Assembly (NCBI GenBank): GCA_963678705.1
Contig: OY783203.1
Location: 28,998,535 to 29,062,534, forward strand
Length of the DNA: 64,000 bases
Origin: Panorpa germanica
Lineage: Eukaryota > Arthropoda > Insecta > Mecoptera > Panorpidae
Reading direction: 5' to 3'
The position numbers were made by a program, and so were the translations under genes. The notes below the pieces were generated by a model, which was not told where the DNA came from, searched no databases, and was given only the letters and a program-made list of their open reading frames with translations. Shown here piece after piece: positions 24,178 through 36,539 of this stretch. Position 1 is the stretch's first letter. Each line of letters opens with the position of its first letter.

Positions 24178-25239
24178 TCAGAATCTAGGATCTATTAAAT
24201 TGAGGGATGAGTAGGGCACACCCCGCGCAAGACACTTTATTATTTTTACATACCTATCACTGAATGTCCTCTGAGCAGGACGGATTGTAATAATCTATAG
24301 AAATCAAATTAAAAAAAAGATTTCAGTCACCTCTATGAAAAATATTTGTCAGAATCCTTTCATAAGAATCTTCCTTCTCTTTCCAACTGCAAATTTTAGT
24401 GTAAAATATTTAATGACAAAAGGAGCGCTAGAAAATATTTAACAAGCCCTGATCTAGGATACACTACAGACAATTTGGAAGTCATTGTAGGTCGCGTAAT
24501 TCGGGTAGCTGTCCTTAAGTAGGTCATTTTAATGCAAACATTAATATCAATTTGAAGGAACGGAACCTCCATGTATTATATATTACCAAATAATATACCA
24601 GACAACATTTTCTTCTCTTCTTTATATTTAGTAGAAAATTGAAACTAATTGCATACATTATTTAAAAGAAAAAAAATATTATGCGTAGAAATCCTTCCGG
24701 GCTGTTAAAATAGCTAAAATAACTCCATTACTAAGTCACTGGTTTTTTTTTTATAAATTAGGTAATTTAAGATAACGCCAACAATTAATCACAAGACGAG
24801 ATCTTTCTCACGAAAAAGACGCAAAACTGAAACAGTAAAAGCAAATTAAGAATTAACTGAATGTTTTATTGTTGTTTATTACGTGTGTAGAAACTGGTTC
24901 AATGAATAATACATGTTTTCATTTTGGGCAACGTTTCAACTTTGAACGGCTACGGCCAACATGGACCCTTCAGTCTGAGAAGCCACAAGAATTTGTTACT
25001 AAGCCAGGGACTAAAAACGAAATGAAAACAATAACTTCAACGAATGTTTTAAACATACCCAAAACGAAAACCGGAACGAAATGTTTTTTATTTAGTGGTT
25101 TCAATTGTCTTGTAGTTTGTGTGTCAACTATGTATAACATTAGAGAACCTTAGGGGTCATCCTTTTATAAATTACGTCATACAAATCATGCTATTTTAGC
25201 CAAGTTATGCACATCAGGGAAAAACGTAAACAACTAAAT
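24178..25239. other. Unidentified spacer
   Basis: Probably includes the decayed 3' end of the preceding LINE. The 94-codon frame at 24869-25153 has no motif I recognise. Confidence 0.4.
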
Positions 25240-25429
25240 CTTAAGACGCGTATGATTTTTTTATCATGAAAGAGTTCTGTCTCTCACTTTATCGGCTACA
25301 AATGGCGAAACTACTCCACTTGTCGGAATACAAATGAAGATAAAGTTGATTCGAACTATAATTGAAGTGAAATTGTGATACAAACGTTACAAAACAGGAG
25401 GTTTCACCAAATTGTTTCCTGGGGGCTTA
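25240..25429 (+). mobile_element. Family B MITE, copy 1 (left end lost)
   Basis: Contains the body words GACGCGTATGATTTTTTTAT and CATGAAAGAGTTC, then GGCTACAAATGGCGAAAC, and ends TTCACCAAATTGTTTCCTGGGG, close to the right TIR. The left CCCAGTAAACATTTTGG is not recognisable here. Confidence 0.6.
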
Positions 25430-25529
25430 CTGAATGTAAATTGCATCAAGACGAAACCTGTCTAGTCTTACGCCATTTAATTCTGGGGAACAACTAGCGT
25501 TTTAAACATATAAATACTAGAAAGATTTG

Positions 25530-25790
25530 AGTCTAAGACACTAACGACCATTATGGATATCCCGTGGTACATAAATAATAAATATATAAACCATGACTTC
25601 GGCATAAAAACTGTTAAAGAAGAAATTAACAAAATCAGTGAGATACCAGCAGCGACTAAACAATCATTCCAACTATCTAGCTGTGAATTTGCTGGATAAA
25701 TATACGTTTGACTTTAAAAGACTAAAAAGACATAGTGCGTTAAAGCTACCACAACGTTTTAAATTGCCATTCATAGATATAGCAGTCACT
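25530..25790 (+). pseudogene. Second Jockey-type LINE C-terminal relic
   Basis: One frame gives MDIPWYINNKYINHDFGIKT and VKEEINKIS, matching the PWYIRNENLHRDLKMPTVDD segment of the 47-kb copy. A different frame then gives RLNNHSNYLAVNLLDKYTF and KRLKRHSALKLPQRF, matching RLQDHHNNEILQLLDTRTDL and RRLKRTKPQDL. A frameshift separates the two. It is more diverged than the 23.7-kb copy. Confidence 0.65.
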
Positions 25791-26972
25791 GTACGACTAT
25801 TTCTCATCTGGGGGAATTTCATAATTAGCATAGGTATTCATTGTAATAGATTCTAACGTGGAGTGAGAATAGAGAGCGTGGCGAGCGTGGAGATATTAAG
25901 CAAGAAAAAATGTTTAGCCCCGCTCCAATCCCCGTGTGCTTGTCACACATAATTCTTATTTTGTTTTTCTTCCTTTTTGGAAGTAGAATTTTAGATTTGA
26001 TGTGACGTCACAAAAACAAGAATGTTACTTTTACAGAATATAACGTTGGATTTTCATATGAAGAAAAATGAACGAAATAATTTGGGTTTTCTGTCCCTGG
26101 AAAAACATTAATTAGGTACTTTTAAAAGTATTTTCACGAACCCTAGTCAACATGAAACATATTACATCTGGTTTCTCACATACTTCTTCAGGTAGGTCGT
26201 AAATTTTTAATATCTTAGCTGTTCCAAAAAAATTATATAAATATAAGATTTTCTTTTTACAATTGTGTAATATTTCATAATATACTGACTACAAAAGCTA
26301 TAGATCTAAATCTTTTGTTACAGATTTAGCAGGTTTCACCTTTTGCATTTTTAAATTCATTGTAACCCAGTGAAGGTGCAGGTGTCTTCTTCAATATCTT
26401 TTTAAATCGCTTTTCTTGTTATCATAATAAACGGAGCTACGCATCTAAGGTCGCACTGTGTAGGACTTATTAATAATTCAAATATTTGGATTTATGACAC
26501 GATGTTGAAATATGTTTTATTACATCAAACTTCTTCTCAAAACGTTGACCAAAAGAAAACGGTTAGGAATAAAAGGAATTTATCTTAGCGTTTTAGACAA
26601 TTACGTTAGGACTCTCTAGTATAGCTTTCAAAACGTATGCAAGCACCTGGAAATTATCAACTACTCTGATAGCTTAATTAGTAAAGTGTTATCCTGCTAA
26701 GATATCATGCGAATGAGGGTATTTTGCCGTAGACATTGCACCCCTCGTGCCAATGGTGAACAGTGTTCGGTTCACTTCCATATCCTTATTAGTTTGGGGT
26801 GTTTCTCCCTCAGGGTCTATAAAAGACTGGCATTGCACACTTCTTGGAGTGGAGAAAAATCAGTGTATAACTCGTACTCCGCTGAGATAAAGATCTGTTG
26901 GAAACTCTATTACACACTTTGTGTAATATTGCAACATTATAATCGTAGCTAAACATTGAAGAAATGCAAACT
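25791..26972. other. Unidentified spacer
   Basis: A tRNA-A-box-like stretch (TAGCTTAATTAGTAAAG, about 26670) lacks a B box. Nothing else recognised. Confidence 0.4.
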
Positions 26973-27004
26973 TATATATATATATATATATATAAGTTTG
27001 CACA

Positions 27005-27096
<92 letters not shown>
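26973..27096. repeat. Long (TA)n microsatellite with palindromic flank
   Basis: A short (TA)n (26973-26996) flanked by inverted GCAAACTTATA / TATAAGTTTGC is followed by about 45 TA units (27006-27096). Overlapping tyrosine/isoleucine open frames are only its translation. Confidence 0.95.
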
Positions 27097-27098
<2 letters not shown>

Positions 27099-28494
27099 AA
27101 CAGCACATAGAAGATTATGATAAAAGATATAGTATGTTGCATGTCGCCTGCCATGCAGAGTCATGTGACAAAACAAAATAATAACAAGTCCCTACTCTCA
27201 CTTCCACCTTCCACTTCCATTCCTAGTCGTCCCGTTTTCGCAATGACAGAGGAAATAACCCAATGACAAAGGGGACATATGGACATAACCTTGTGACATA
27301 AACCCTGAGCTACGACCACAGACGCCATACGCCATATGCCATATTATGACGTAGCAAACGTAAATATTACAAACAGTAAAGAAATAAATTGAAAAGAAAA
27401 TTATTTTTATTTGAAAAGTTTTATCTCTATGTGTTTTGGAATTTAAAATCTTTTCTTTTTTAATACAATACTGATATTATATTTGTGTAGAGATTTTCTT
27501 TTTGTAATGCTAAGAAAAGCTGAAAAAATACATCAATAGGGTGTTTGACATGATCTGAATTAATAGCAATAGCAGTCAGTGCCTTTTAGAAAAATAAAAA
27601 TATTTTTGATATTAAATTTATTGGGAAAATAACAACGTAATTTCCAATATGTGTGTAGGTGTTTCCCAGTAATTTTACGAGCATTTTCTAATAATCCCGG
27701 GATAAATATGTACATATACATTATGTTTCTTGGAAAATCAGGGTTCGCTTAATTAAAAATACACTATACAAAAGCGTGTTGTTTGTTTATAATGAGTTTC
27801 ATCACATAAAATTACAGTTCGTTTTTTCAATTTTTAATAAAATTTAATTATACCAGAAATGAAGCTTAATCAAAAAATATAGAAAAGGAAACAATTTGTA
27901 CAATCCTAGATTATGAGATAAACCACGGTTAGCGATCAGAAAATGAAACAAGTGACTTTTAATTTAATAAAATGTCCTCGTATTTAACATACCAGCTGAC
28001 CAGTTAAACCATGGTTAATATGTCGCACAAGTGCGTTTAACTATCACACCTGTAAACAGACAGAACTGACGGGAATGACTCAATAGGCACGTCTTCACTC
28101 CGGCTGAGAATTTACTTTTTGAAGATAAATATGTACTATTAAAAATTCGTATTTAAATTTTATTTTTATTATTACAAACAGTCTATGTTATAAATCGAAC
28201 ACCCTTAAGGTTTGCGTCAACTCAAAAGACAAATACAGTTAATGAAATAAATTGATCAGATCTGTATTATTACATTCACTTTTCAGCCGTCTGCTTCTCC
28301 AATAAACTATCGGAGTAATCCTGTAGTTTGAGGTCCGATTGATGAAAGGTCGCGACGACGATGTCTTTATTAATGTTATTGACGCGTAAAGCCTGTCGCA
28401 CACTGCAAGCGATAAAGCCGTCCAAATACGGGCGCTATGTAGTTCTCACACTGCAGCCGTATATTAGCGAATTTTAACCAGGAATACATGCTAC
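27097..28494. other. Unidentified spacer
   Basis: No gene or shared repeat recognised. Confidence 0.4.
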
Positions 28495-29190
28495 CAGGGG
28501 CGGCCGGACAGCAGATCTTTGCGAGGGCCCGTTGGCGGCAGATCTTTGCGAGGCACTTGTTCTTTGTGTAATTTATGTAAATTATAAGTAAGTATTTTTG
28601 ATGATAATTGACGAGAAATAAAATTTTATATTGGAAGTTTGATAAAAGTTAACAAGCACAAAGACGACAAATATTAATGATGATAAACTAAGGCACATGA
28701 ATGACTTAAAAGATATACGCAGTGATTCTAGTGAAATTTCTAAAGAGGCGCGAGATTCAAATATATATATAGTAATGTATTTTTCTACTTGGGTTGTTAC
28801 ACGGTTGCCCTGCTTACCCGTCAATTATGTCTTGCATACATATCTTCCTTGGATGAAAGACAATCTGAGTTTACATTGAATAGAATGCATAAATAGAATA
28901 TCTTACCTTTATATTGGTTACAAATTTATCCTATCCTTGGCCTGAGGTAGTGAGGTCCCTAAATGCCTAGTTACGTCAAGTTTGCCATTCTTGAGCCAAG
29001 TTTGTTATTCTGCATACTGCGGTATCTGCAATTTAAATATTTACCATATTATTTTCAAAATCAAATTCTTATTTTAATTATGAAAAGAAGAAATTAGCGT
29101 TACTTAATTTGTCAAAAAAGAATAGCCCACCAAAAATTTCAGCTTAGGACTTTCTACAAACTAAATGACTGCATACAAGTAGATTATTTT
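28495..29190 (+). repeat. Interspersed repeat family D, copy 2 (about 695 bp)
   Basis: Starts CAGGGGCGGCCGGACAGCAG and repeats the order of 7798-8450. GATCTTTGCGAGG occurs twice near the start (one short direct duplication). The end is near CTACAAACTAAATGACTGCA. Non-coding. Confidence 0.7.
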
Positions 29191-29576
29191 TTTCAAGTAA
29201 TATAATAAATGAACGACATGCGCAATAAGTGTGCGGCATGCCTAAAGATCAACGGCAGCATATTTTCGTAACGTGTGCAACATATACGAATGCATTCTTG
29301 CAAACTTCGAAGATCAAATAATAATACTTAGGCTCCATTTTACTTATTTCTTCTTCTTTTTTTCAATTTCGATAAGTGAAGTATTTTAAGTAGCAATTTT
29401 CCTTTGTTTTTTATTACTTTCTACTTCTAGTCCGTAATTTTCATGTTGAATCAGCAGCTTGAGGTTGATTTAGTCAGTGAAATATCTTATATAAGCTAAG
29501 TGACCAGACAGATGTACTTACTTTATCAGAACACTACTGTTGCGTAATCTTTAGTTCATACGAGGCTAGTTTGATA
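29191..29576. other. Unidentified spacer
   Basis: No gene recognised. Confidence 0.4.
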
Positions 29577-30100
29577 ATTCAGTGACTTTTTTTTGAAAAA
29601 GCTCAATAAAAGATATTTTTTCGGCAAAAATCGCTTTATTTATCTACGTAGTCTCCTTTAAGCTCAATATATTTAATCCACGGTTTTTTCAATTTTTTTA
29701 TTCCTTCCAAATAATAGGTTTCAATTATTTCAGTGACCTCTTTGTTAGACCCAAATCTCTTACCGCTCAGTCATTTCTTCAGATTTTGCAACAGGAAATA
29801 GTTGCAGGGAACTAAATCTGGAGAATATGCTTTTCCCCAGTAAACATTTTGGAGAAGATGCGTATGATTTTTTTGTCATGAAGGAGTTCATTTACAGTTC
29901 AGTTTCTCACAGTCGTTCATACAAAATGTCTTTACCAAATTGTGTTACCATGGTGACTACAAACTCAATCGCTTTCGCGCGGGTAGCTGCTTTCAATGGT
30001 TGTCAAAATTTAAATGACGTAGCGTGCTCAAAATTTGACTGTAGTTTATTAATAAATAGCAGTTGAGAGAGCTGCGCGGGAAATTCAAAAAGTCACTGAT
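29577..30100 (-). mobile_element. Internally deleted mariner (lineage 2) with nested MITE
   Basis: Inverted ends ATTCAGTGACTTTTTTTTGAA and the complement of TTCAAAAAGTCACTGAT are flanked by TA at 29575-29576 and 30101-30102. On the minus strand from about 29830 it encodes the transposase C-terminus: a SPDLVPCNYFL-type motif (the region of the third catalytic Asp), then GKRFGSNKEVTEIIETYYLE and LEKPWIKYIELKGDYVDK before a stop. The first two catalytic Asp regions are missing. Family B MITE sequence occupies 29836-29953. Confidence 0.75.
29836..29953 (+). mobile_element. Family B MITE, copy 2, nested in mariner
   Basis: Begins CCCAGTAAACATTTTGGAGA, continues GATGCGTATGATTTTTTTGT and GAGTTCATTTACAGTTCAGT, and ends near ACCAAATTGTGTTACC, a degenerate right TIR. 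It is shorter than the other copies. Confidence 0.65.
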
Positions 30101-30102
30101 TA

Positions 30103-31229
30103 TATGTAGATTAAAACACCGCCTTCCGTTTACACGGGTGCGTCACGTATCGAAGGAAGACTGTTCTACAAGAGATTATTTCCAGCTTTACTTATTAACT
30201 AAGACTACGACTCAAGACAAATATTATAGAAATGTTAATGTAGAGCACCTGGTTTCCACATACTTTATCTAAATCTGAGCACAAGAAAATATTTGTAACT
30301 CTCAATATGTTTCATCTGTTCCTTTGAACTTATAACAAAGTTAAGTAATAAACGAAAAGAAAAAAAGCATATCTTAAGATAGAAAGAGATAGAAGTAATA
30401 TTATAGGTCCGTTAGCCATATGCCATTCGTGTTATTGATGGTTCTTACACTCCTAAATTTTACACTTCCTGCTTAAAGTATTATGTTTCCAACCAGAGCT
30501 GACGTGTGTTACTATTGTAGCATATACATATTCAGGCAGGCGCTTATATTGTACAACACTAAAATAAAATATGTTATGTTCCTGACGTTATATTCTATGC
30601 ATTATAAGGAGTCTCAACAGCGTATCATTATTACCTGCACGTATAGGTAATAAATACATATTGTCGAAGAGATGGTAGATGTACCAACGTACCAAATATT
30701 AAAGCAAACATTTTAAGAATTAAAAACTTACCATAATTACTATAAGCTTGAAATGTGAGGTAATTTAAATTTAAACTGCACATTAACTTTATCAATGATA
30801 TGCGAGTCCATCTTATATATACATATATCTATATCTATATAGAAATTATATTTCTTTAGTTGGTAACACTGACCAGAGATATTACAACTGCATTCTGGTT
30901 AGATGAGCTAACGGTATATATTAGTTATAGCTACTTTCATTGTAGTGTGTGTCAACGGCCAACACAGTTGATATTAGGAGTCGACAGAACTCACTGTGCA
31001 TATTGTTAAGTTATTATAAAATTAGACAAAAAAGAATTGACAATTGAAATAATAAACTTTAAATGTCGTTTCTTTGATTTCAGGTAAGATAGTATGATTT
31101 AAATTAAACAGTGTAATTATTATAATGTGTATGTGAATTGCTAAAATAAAAGACTTTGATTTCAGAATCAACACAGAAGTTTGATTAAGAATTTACAATT
31201 CCTAAAATGGCTTATATATATATAGACCT
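30103..31229. other. Unidentified spacer
   Basis: No gene recognised. Confidence 0.4.
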
Positions 31230-31400
31230 ATATTGATAAGGGAATAGTGCGCCAGTAGAGAGTGTAATTTTATAATTTGTTTTACCTGAAGACGACCTCG
31301 CATGTGGGGTTGAAAGCTGCTAGTATCTTTTTATAATAAAGTTCGGTTTCCTATAATAAAAGGGTTGATTTATTGAACATATACCTAGTAATTGGATGGA
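31230..31400 (+). repeat. Repeat family G, copy 1 (about 170 bp)
   Basis: Shares with 54690-54855: ATTGATAAG, AATAGTG.GCCAG, TTATAATTTGTTTTACC, GAAGA.GACCTCGCAT, AAGCTGCTAGTATCTTTTTA, AATAAAGTT and ACCTAGTAATTGGA. A short GACCTC / GGGGTT stem can be drawn in the centre. Function unknown. Confidence 0.7.
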
Positions 31401-31404
31401 ATTA

Positions 31405-31745
31405 AAAATGTACTAAATTGTTCATGGCAGGAAGAATGAAACGAAGAAACTGATAACAAATTAAGGGAAGTGAAGCCATCAATTTGTAAACAAGATTAAC
31501 CTATCGGACTACATAGAAGGCTGGAAGTATCGTAGTAATATGTACTCATGTTAAGTCATATAGATCTTCCTTATATCTACTTATTCAAAAGAGAACCACA
31601 ACCGAACTGTGAACAATGTAACAGCCCACTAACAGTAAAGCATATTATTCTTTAATGCTCTATTACGCATTAAAAGCAGATATTTGAAAGCAGAGACCCA
31701 TACTAGTTTTTATAAATTATAAATAATGTATTACAAATGTTTATA
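31405..31745 (+). pseudogene. I-like LINE ORF2 C-terminal relic
   Basis: Reads, with stops, NKLREVKPSICK, then LSHIDLPYIYLFKREPQPNC, EQCNSPLTVKHIIL and a terminal Cys. The NKLREIKP block followed by RxxP-x-C-x2-C-x4-LTVKHI-x4-C is typical of the segment at and after the RNase H domain in I-superfamily LINEs. Stops after the first block and within the Cys motif show it is dead. Confidence 0.65.
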
Positions 31746-32065
31746 AATGTTTGTTTATATATGTGATTACTTACATAGATATTGTCCGTGCAATGGTTAT
31801 ACTACACGAGTGTGTGGTCTGAATGGCCGCTTCACTATATAACTATAGACCACTAGTTGTAGACGAGACTTTAGTGCAACAATTTTAGCTTGAAATCGAT
31901 CGCAACGTCACTAGCTCTGACGTCACTGGCTCTGACCTCCCCCTTCACGCCGCAGATTGCCGCACTCACAAATATTGCTGTGAATGAAAGAACAAGTTAA
32001 ATTCTCTTTAGGAACTCGGAACTCGGAACCAGAAGGAAATGGGTTTTCTCCAAGCCATTGCAAGG

Positions 32066-32115
32066 ACTAGAGGGCTAAAGGGCTAGAGGGCTAGAAGGCT
32101 AAAAGGCTAGAGGGT
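32066..32115 (+). repeat. Tandem AGGGCTAGA-type repeat
   Basis: About five imperfect 8-10 bp units built on AGGGCTAGA / AAGGCTAAA. Confidence 0.7.
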
Positions 32116-32159
32116 TTAGAAAGCGGAACGGATCGCATCACAACACCATATCCCAGCTG

Positions 32160-32215
32160 CGGTTGACGACGGTTGGCAGACGACGGTCGACGGACGACGG
32201 TTGCCGACCTCCAAT
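32160..32215 (+). repeat. Degenerate GACGACGGTTG repeat
   Basis: Several imperfect GACGACGGT units in a locally GC-rich patch. No gene seen. Confidence 0.55.
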
Positions 32216-32469
32216 TGAAACTACGGTGCGTATCACACCGCGTATATTAACCATACATATGTATAGAGGAGAAATATTAATACTCATATAAGGGAAAAAC
32301 TAATATAAAGTTGGGACGTATACAAAAAGTTTATATCCGGTTTGAAATAAATTGATTGGAATATTTCTTCATCAAAATATTTTTACAAAGTTAAAAAAGC
32401 ATTAAAAACCCTTAAAGGAAAGCAATATTGTGTATATTATATAGATACTACAGTTTACCCCGTCTACGA

Positions 32470-33127
32470 CTTTTTGGCGTGTATGAATTGAATCCAATAA
32501 AATAATTCGTAATTTCATTTCATATTTAACTCTATTTTTAAATTGAAATAATAAACTCGCTCAATAATAAATTGACTAAAAAAATATAACTTTTTTTCAA
32601 AATTTGGGGTTTTTTTTTCGATTCGGAAATAAGTTACCAAGGTTAGCCTACATACAAAACTTCAACTTTCTGGCACAATTTTACTCTCGGCAAAAACCGC
32701 CCCCGCGCCCCCAAATAAAATTTTGAATTTTTTTTATTAATAATATACTTAATTATTCTACAATCCAGAATATGAACTTGCTCCAAACTTCCCTACCAAG
32801 CCCTTAATTTTTTCAACGCCCCCATTTTTCTATTTTTGAATTTCTAATTTTTGAAAAATATCAGCATTGACCATTATAATACACATGCAAAATTTCACCT
32901 TTCTATCTTTTACGAAAAAAAAGTTATACTACAAAAAAGAGCCCAACTTTCTTTCAGTTTTTCCAAAATTACGGGTTTCCAGGAAATTCAGGGAAAAATC
33001 CAGGGAAGCCAAAAGTCTTAGAATTTTTTTCTCTACGAAATAGGAAATTTTCACGAAACCGTTTTCGAGCTACAATACAAAATTCAGTACCAAACATATA
33101 AGAATATAAGAATATAAACATACAGTT
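32470..33127 (-). repeat. Interspersed repeat family E, copy 3 (near full length, antisense)
   Basis: About 650 bp matching 48283-48970 in reverse. It includes CAACTTTCTGGCACAATTTT, CCCCAAATAAAATTTTGAA, the AATTTCACCTTTCTATCTTTTACG segment, GAAATAGGAAATTTTC and GAAACCGTTTTCG, and ends near GGAACATTATAATATAGGAT. The end matches the TATTATAATGTTCCAAGTG start of the 48-kb copy. Confidence 0.75.
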
Positions 33128-33730
33128 GGAACATTATAATATAGGATTTACTGTTGATCAGTGGTCGGCTAACTTTTTTGGACAACCCACATTAAAGTTT
33201 CTGAGAGCTGTATTACCATCCCATGAAGAAAAAGGAAGAGATCTAATAATAATTCTTTCTTAAAATTTACAAAATTCCAGTCCCAGATGCAAAATTTAAT
33301 TGTTAAACCGTTAAACCGTTAGCAGAAAAGAGAGCATGAAATTATGGGGAATGAATATCTTCTTATTAATCTATGTCAAGAGACACATTGAATTTATCTT
33401 ACCAAGCATGGTTACTATAAGAACAGTTGAGATCGGGGTTTAAATGAAGTACGACTAACCATACAGACATCAATAAAACCCGTAGTGGAAGCATATTACG
33501 AAACATACAAAATACATATTGCTGTAGTGGTGTATTAATAAAAATTAAAATAAAATCTTCCTCTCCATAACAAAATGCGCATATTTGTTTTATTTGTACA
33601 ATTTCATGCTGTAAAAAAAACAATTCAAAATCGATGAAAAAAGAATTGGAATCATGTCTTCATTTCTATAAAGCTGTACTATGTATTGATAAAGTTGGCT
33701 ATCAGAATTCAAGGGTCAAGTTATGTTTTC
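33128..33730. other. Unidentified spacer
   Basis: No gene recognised. Confidence 0.4.
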
Positions 33731-34128
33731 ATAAGTTTCACACCAGAGAGATAGTTCAATAAAACACGAACAAAAACTTCTTTTTCTGAACAAAAACACC
33801 AATATCTATACCAAAGAGATAGTTCTTAAAACATTTTTGTCTTTTGTTGCTGTTTTAGTAAACAAAACACATCCCATCTGGAGTCGGTAAGATCAAAAGA
33901 AAACACGTTTATTGTTGTTTTTAGTCTGCTTGGTTTGAACACGCAGTTTTGTTTTTTGTGAACATTTGTGCTTGTCAGTTGTTGTTTATCATGTTTATAA
34001 TTTTTACGGGACACAAAGAAAAACACTAAAAACAAAACCAGTCTGTTTTTTTTTGGAAAAACAGAACTACCTTAAAATAAAACAAAACATGTTTCCAAAA
34101 CAGACTCTCTGGTGTGAAACCGGTATAA
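33731..34128 (+). mobile_element. Family A MITE, copy 4
   Basis: Left end ATAAGTTTCACACCAGAGAG; right end GACTCTCTGGTGTGAAAC followed by CGGTATAA. It has the same internal order as copy 1, including TACCAAAGAGATAGTTCTTA and CATTTTTGTCTTTTGTTGCT. A few bases at the extreme left are changed. Confidence 0.85.
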
Positions 34129-35282
34129 AACTTAACAATAAAATAGTTATTTTTGTCCCTGTAATAATTAACAAGATCCAAAGTTACGTTTCCTCCTTCC
34201 GTCGCTCTTTTCTCCTATGTATTGCCATATCTTTAATACAATAGTGTGCAAAAAAATAACTACCTTAAAAAAGCTACCAATGAAATTTATAATAAGATTA
34301 TTGTGAAAAAAAAATTTGAATAATTATGTCTTCTGTGACGTCACAAGCATTGCTAACACAACCAGAAATTCAAATTTGAAATAGCTATATCTCTTTTAAC
34401 TTAACATTAACATATATTTCAATCATAAATTACAAAACAACTCTTAAAAATGAGTTTACAAGCTCATAATTCTATAAAACGAAATAATTCAAGTTAGTAT
34501 TGCAAAGCTGAACAATCAGTTTAGGAAGCACCTTCTAATGTAGTACAAGAAGATCACCAAATGTGTATAGATGTAGATGTAATAGAGCTTCCACTGTGTT
34601 GTACAGCTATGTATATGTGTGTTTGGAATGTCAATGCAAATACTTCCATACTACTTTGTTCAGATACTACATTACCATTATAAAATATAAAATATCCGTA
34701 GCCGCTTTAGCATAACAGTTTTACAATGGTAAGGTCTACGTTGATGCTACGCGAGCTACGCGGCACGAGCTACGCTTCTACGAGTACAACGTTTAGGACG
34801 TTCAAGTACCACCACTACCTAGTAATATACATAGCAGCACTAGCACTATGTCTCACAACCGTGGGCGTATCATGGTCTTTGCTTACGTCAATCAGAAGAA
34901 GAAGAGGGGTGAGAGGAGAGGAGTGATATTGATAAGAGGAGTAAAGAGTAGGGATAGAACTTCTTTCACGTGGGTTGAGAAATGATGCGCCATAACCTAA
35001 AATTGTACCATATTGCTATAATATAATATATCAGAATATAAAACAGTAGTACTAATATTGCTTGTAGTACGACCGTACGGGTTGTGCTTGGCTCGTTCAT
35101 GTTTAGAAATGTTGAATGCGCATGATGAAAGAACGGTATGATGTACGTACTCGTATAGTGCGGTATGAGGAAAATAAGGGCACAAGCATTGACACTGCCA
35201 TAACATTGACATTGAGTTGCTGTTCTGTTGTTGTTTAAGAGCATATTAATAAATTAATAAAGCTAATAATTTTTATATATAT
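34129..35282. other. Unidentified spacer
   Basis: No gene recognised. The open frames around 34730-35240 are short and lack motifs. Confidence 0.4.
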
Positions 35283-35640
35283 AATGTCCCAAGTGTATGT
35301 TTATTTTCTTATATTCTTATATGTTTACGCGATTCGTATGGTGGCACGAAAACGGCTCCGTCAATGTTTCTGAAAATTTCCTATTTCGTAGAGAAAATTA
35401 TTCAAAGACTTTTGGTTTCCTCGTATCTTCCCCTGACTTTCCTGGAAACCGTAATATTGGAAAAACTAAATATTTTTTTTTAACTTTTTGCTCTATAATT
35501 TTTGTTTCGTAAAAGATAGAAAGTTGAAAGTTGAAATTTGGCATGTGTGTTACGGTGTTTAATGCTTACATTTTTTGAAAATTAAAAATTGAAAAATTAG
35601 AAAAAAAGTCTTTGAGAAAATATATTCAATACATACAATT
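35283..35640 (+). repeat. Interspersed repeat family E, partial copy 4
   Basis: Starts AATGTCCCAAGTGTATG and carries ACGCGATTCGTATGGTGGCA, CGAAAACGGCTCCG, TTTCCTATTTCGTAGAGAAA and the TTTGCTCTATAATTTTTGTTTCG segment. Stops where the SINE at 35655 begins. Confidence 0.7.
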
Positions 35641-35654
35641 TTTATTAGACGACA

Positions 35655-35770
35655 CGTTGGGTGAGAGCATTGATGCTTGACGCTGACTACTATGTCTCCG
35701 GGTTCGATCCCTTAACCATCGCTATATTTTCTGGGTTTAATTGCAATCAATTGCATAATTGATTATGTGT
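35655..35770 (+). repeat. tRNA-derived SINE, copy 3
   Basis: Head GGTGAGAGCATTGATGCTTG, then GACTACTATGTCTCC and a good B box, GGGTTCGATCCC (35699-35710). The tail CTGGGTTTAATTGCAATC...TTGATTATGTG parallels copy 1. Family D-like sequence follows about 160 bp later. Confidence 0.65.
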
Positions 35771-35929
35771 TAAACTAATCATAAATATGTAATACGAAAA
35801 AAGAAAACAGAAATAATTATGAGAGCAAGCGGAAAAGAAGAATAAAACAAATTTACAAAAGGGATATGGATATGATTGAAAGAATGTATGTAAATTGAAT
35901 TTTTGATGGTCATTGACGAATAATGATTG

Positions 35930-36200
35930 AATAAGTATTTTTGATAATGATTGACGTGAAATGCAAAAGTTATAAATACATAAATGTAGACTTTTAAAAT
36001 TTTTAAAAGGAAGATTGATAAATATTACCAAGCACAAAGACGACAGATATTAATGAAGATATAAACTAAGGTACATGAATTAAAAAATTTACACGTTTTA
36101 AAAAATATACGTAAAGATTCAAGTAGGTTTTCGTAGTAGGTAGGCAAGTGCGAGAGCGAGATTCAAATACATATATAGCAATGACTTTGTGTGAATGATT
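35930..36200 (+). repeat. Family D, partial copy 3a
   Basis: Matches TAAGTATTTTTGATAATGAT, GGAAGATTGATAAATATTAC, AAGCACAAAGACGACAGATA, TAAACTAAGGTACATGAAT and GCGAGATTCAAATACATATA in the order of copies 1 and 2, with small insertions. Confidence 0.6.
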
Positions 36201-36539
36201 TTCTTGGATAACTTGGAAGTTTTAAATGGAACGTTTTAAATGGTTTTGAGCGTTAAAAAAATAAGGATTGCGATACTTGATTAAATAGCTATAAATAGCT
36301 ATATAGCTTAAAAAGCTATATCTACCAACAAAATAAATTGTTCATAAAAGAAATATATTCTAAATGATAATGAACATTGTTTATTTATTAAGTTAGGTTA
36401 TGGTATGAAGAAAAGTGTATAAATGGCAGTCAAATATGAATTAAAATTAATTTTATAAAGCTTATTTAACATAATTATATAATAATATAAAATATCTCTT
36501 TCCGAATGATACAAAGTAATTTTTTCTGTCATCGTAATC
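36201..36539. other. Sequence interrupting family D copy 3
   Basis: AT-rich. No element ends were found. Confidence 0.35.

Noticed and set aside
24869-25153. 94-codon frame
   Set aside because: No motif and no second line of support.
26664-26730. tRNA gene (TAGCTTAATTAGTAAAG)
   Set aside because: A-box resemblance only. No B box or acceptor pairing.
26860-27154. Open frames of alternating Tyr/Ile
   Set aside because: They are translations of (TA)n. The same applies near 50769-51110, 54309-54656 and 57729-58071.
31280-31325. Hammerhead ribozyme candidate in family G (CTGAAGA...stem...GAAAG)
   Set aside because: One extra nucleotide between CTGAAGA and the stem, and the second copy has CAGAAGA, so the core is not conserved.
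34726-35244. Several short frames
   Set aside because: Overlapping on both strands without domains. Composition not distinct from neighbours.
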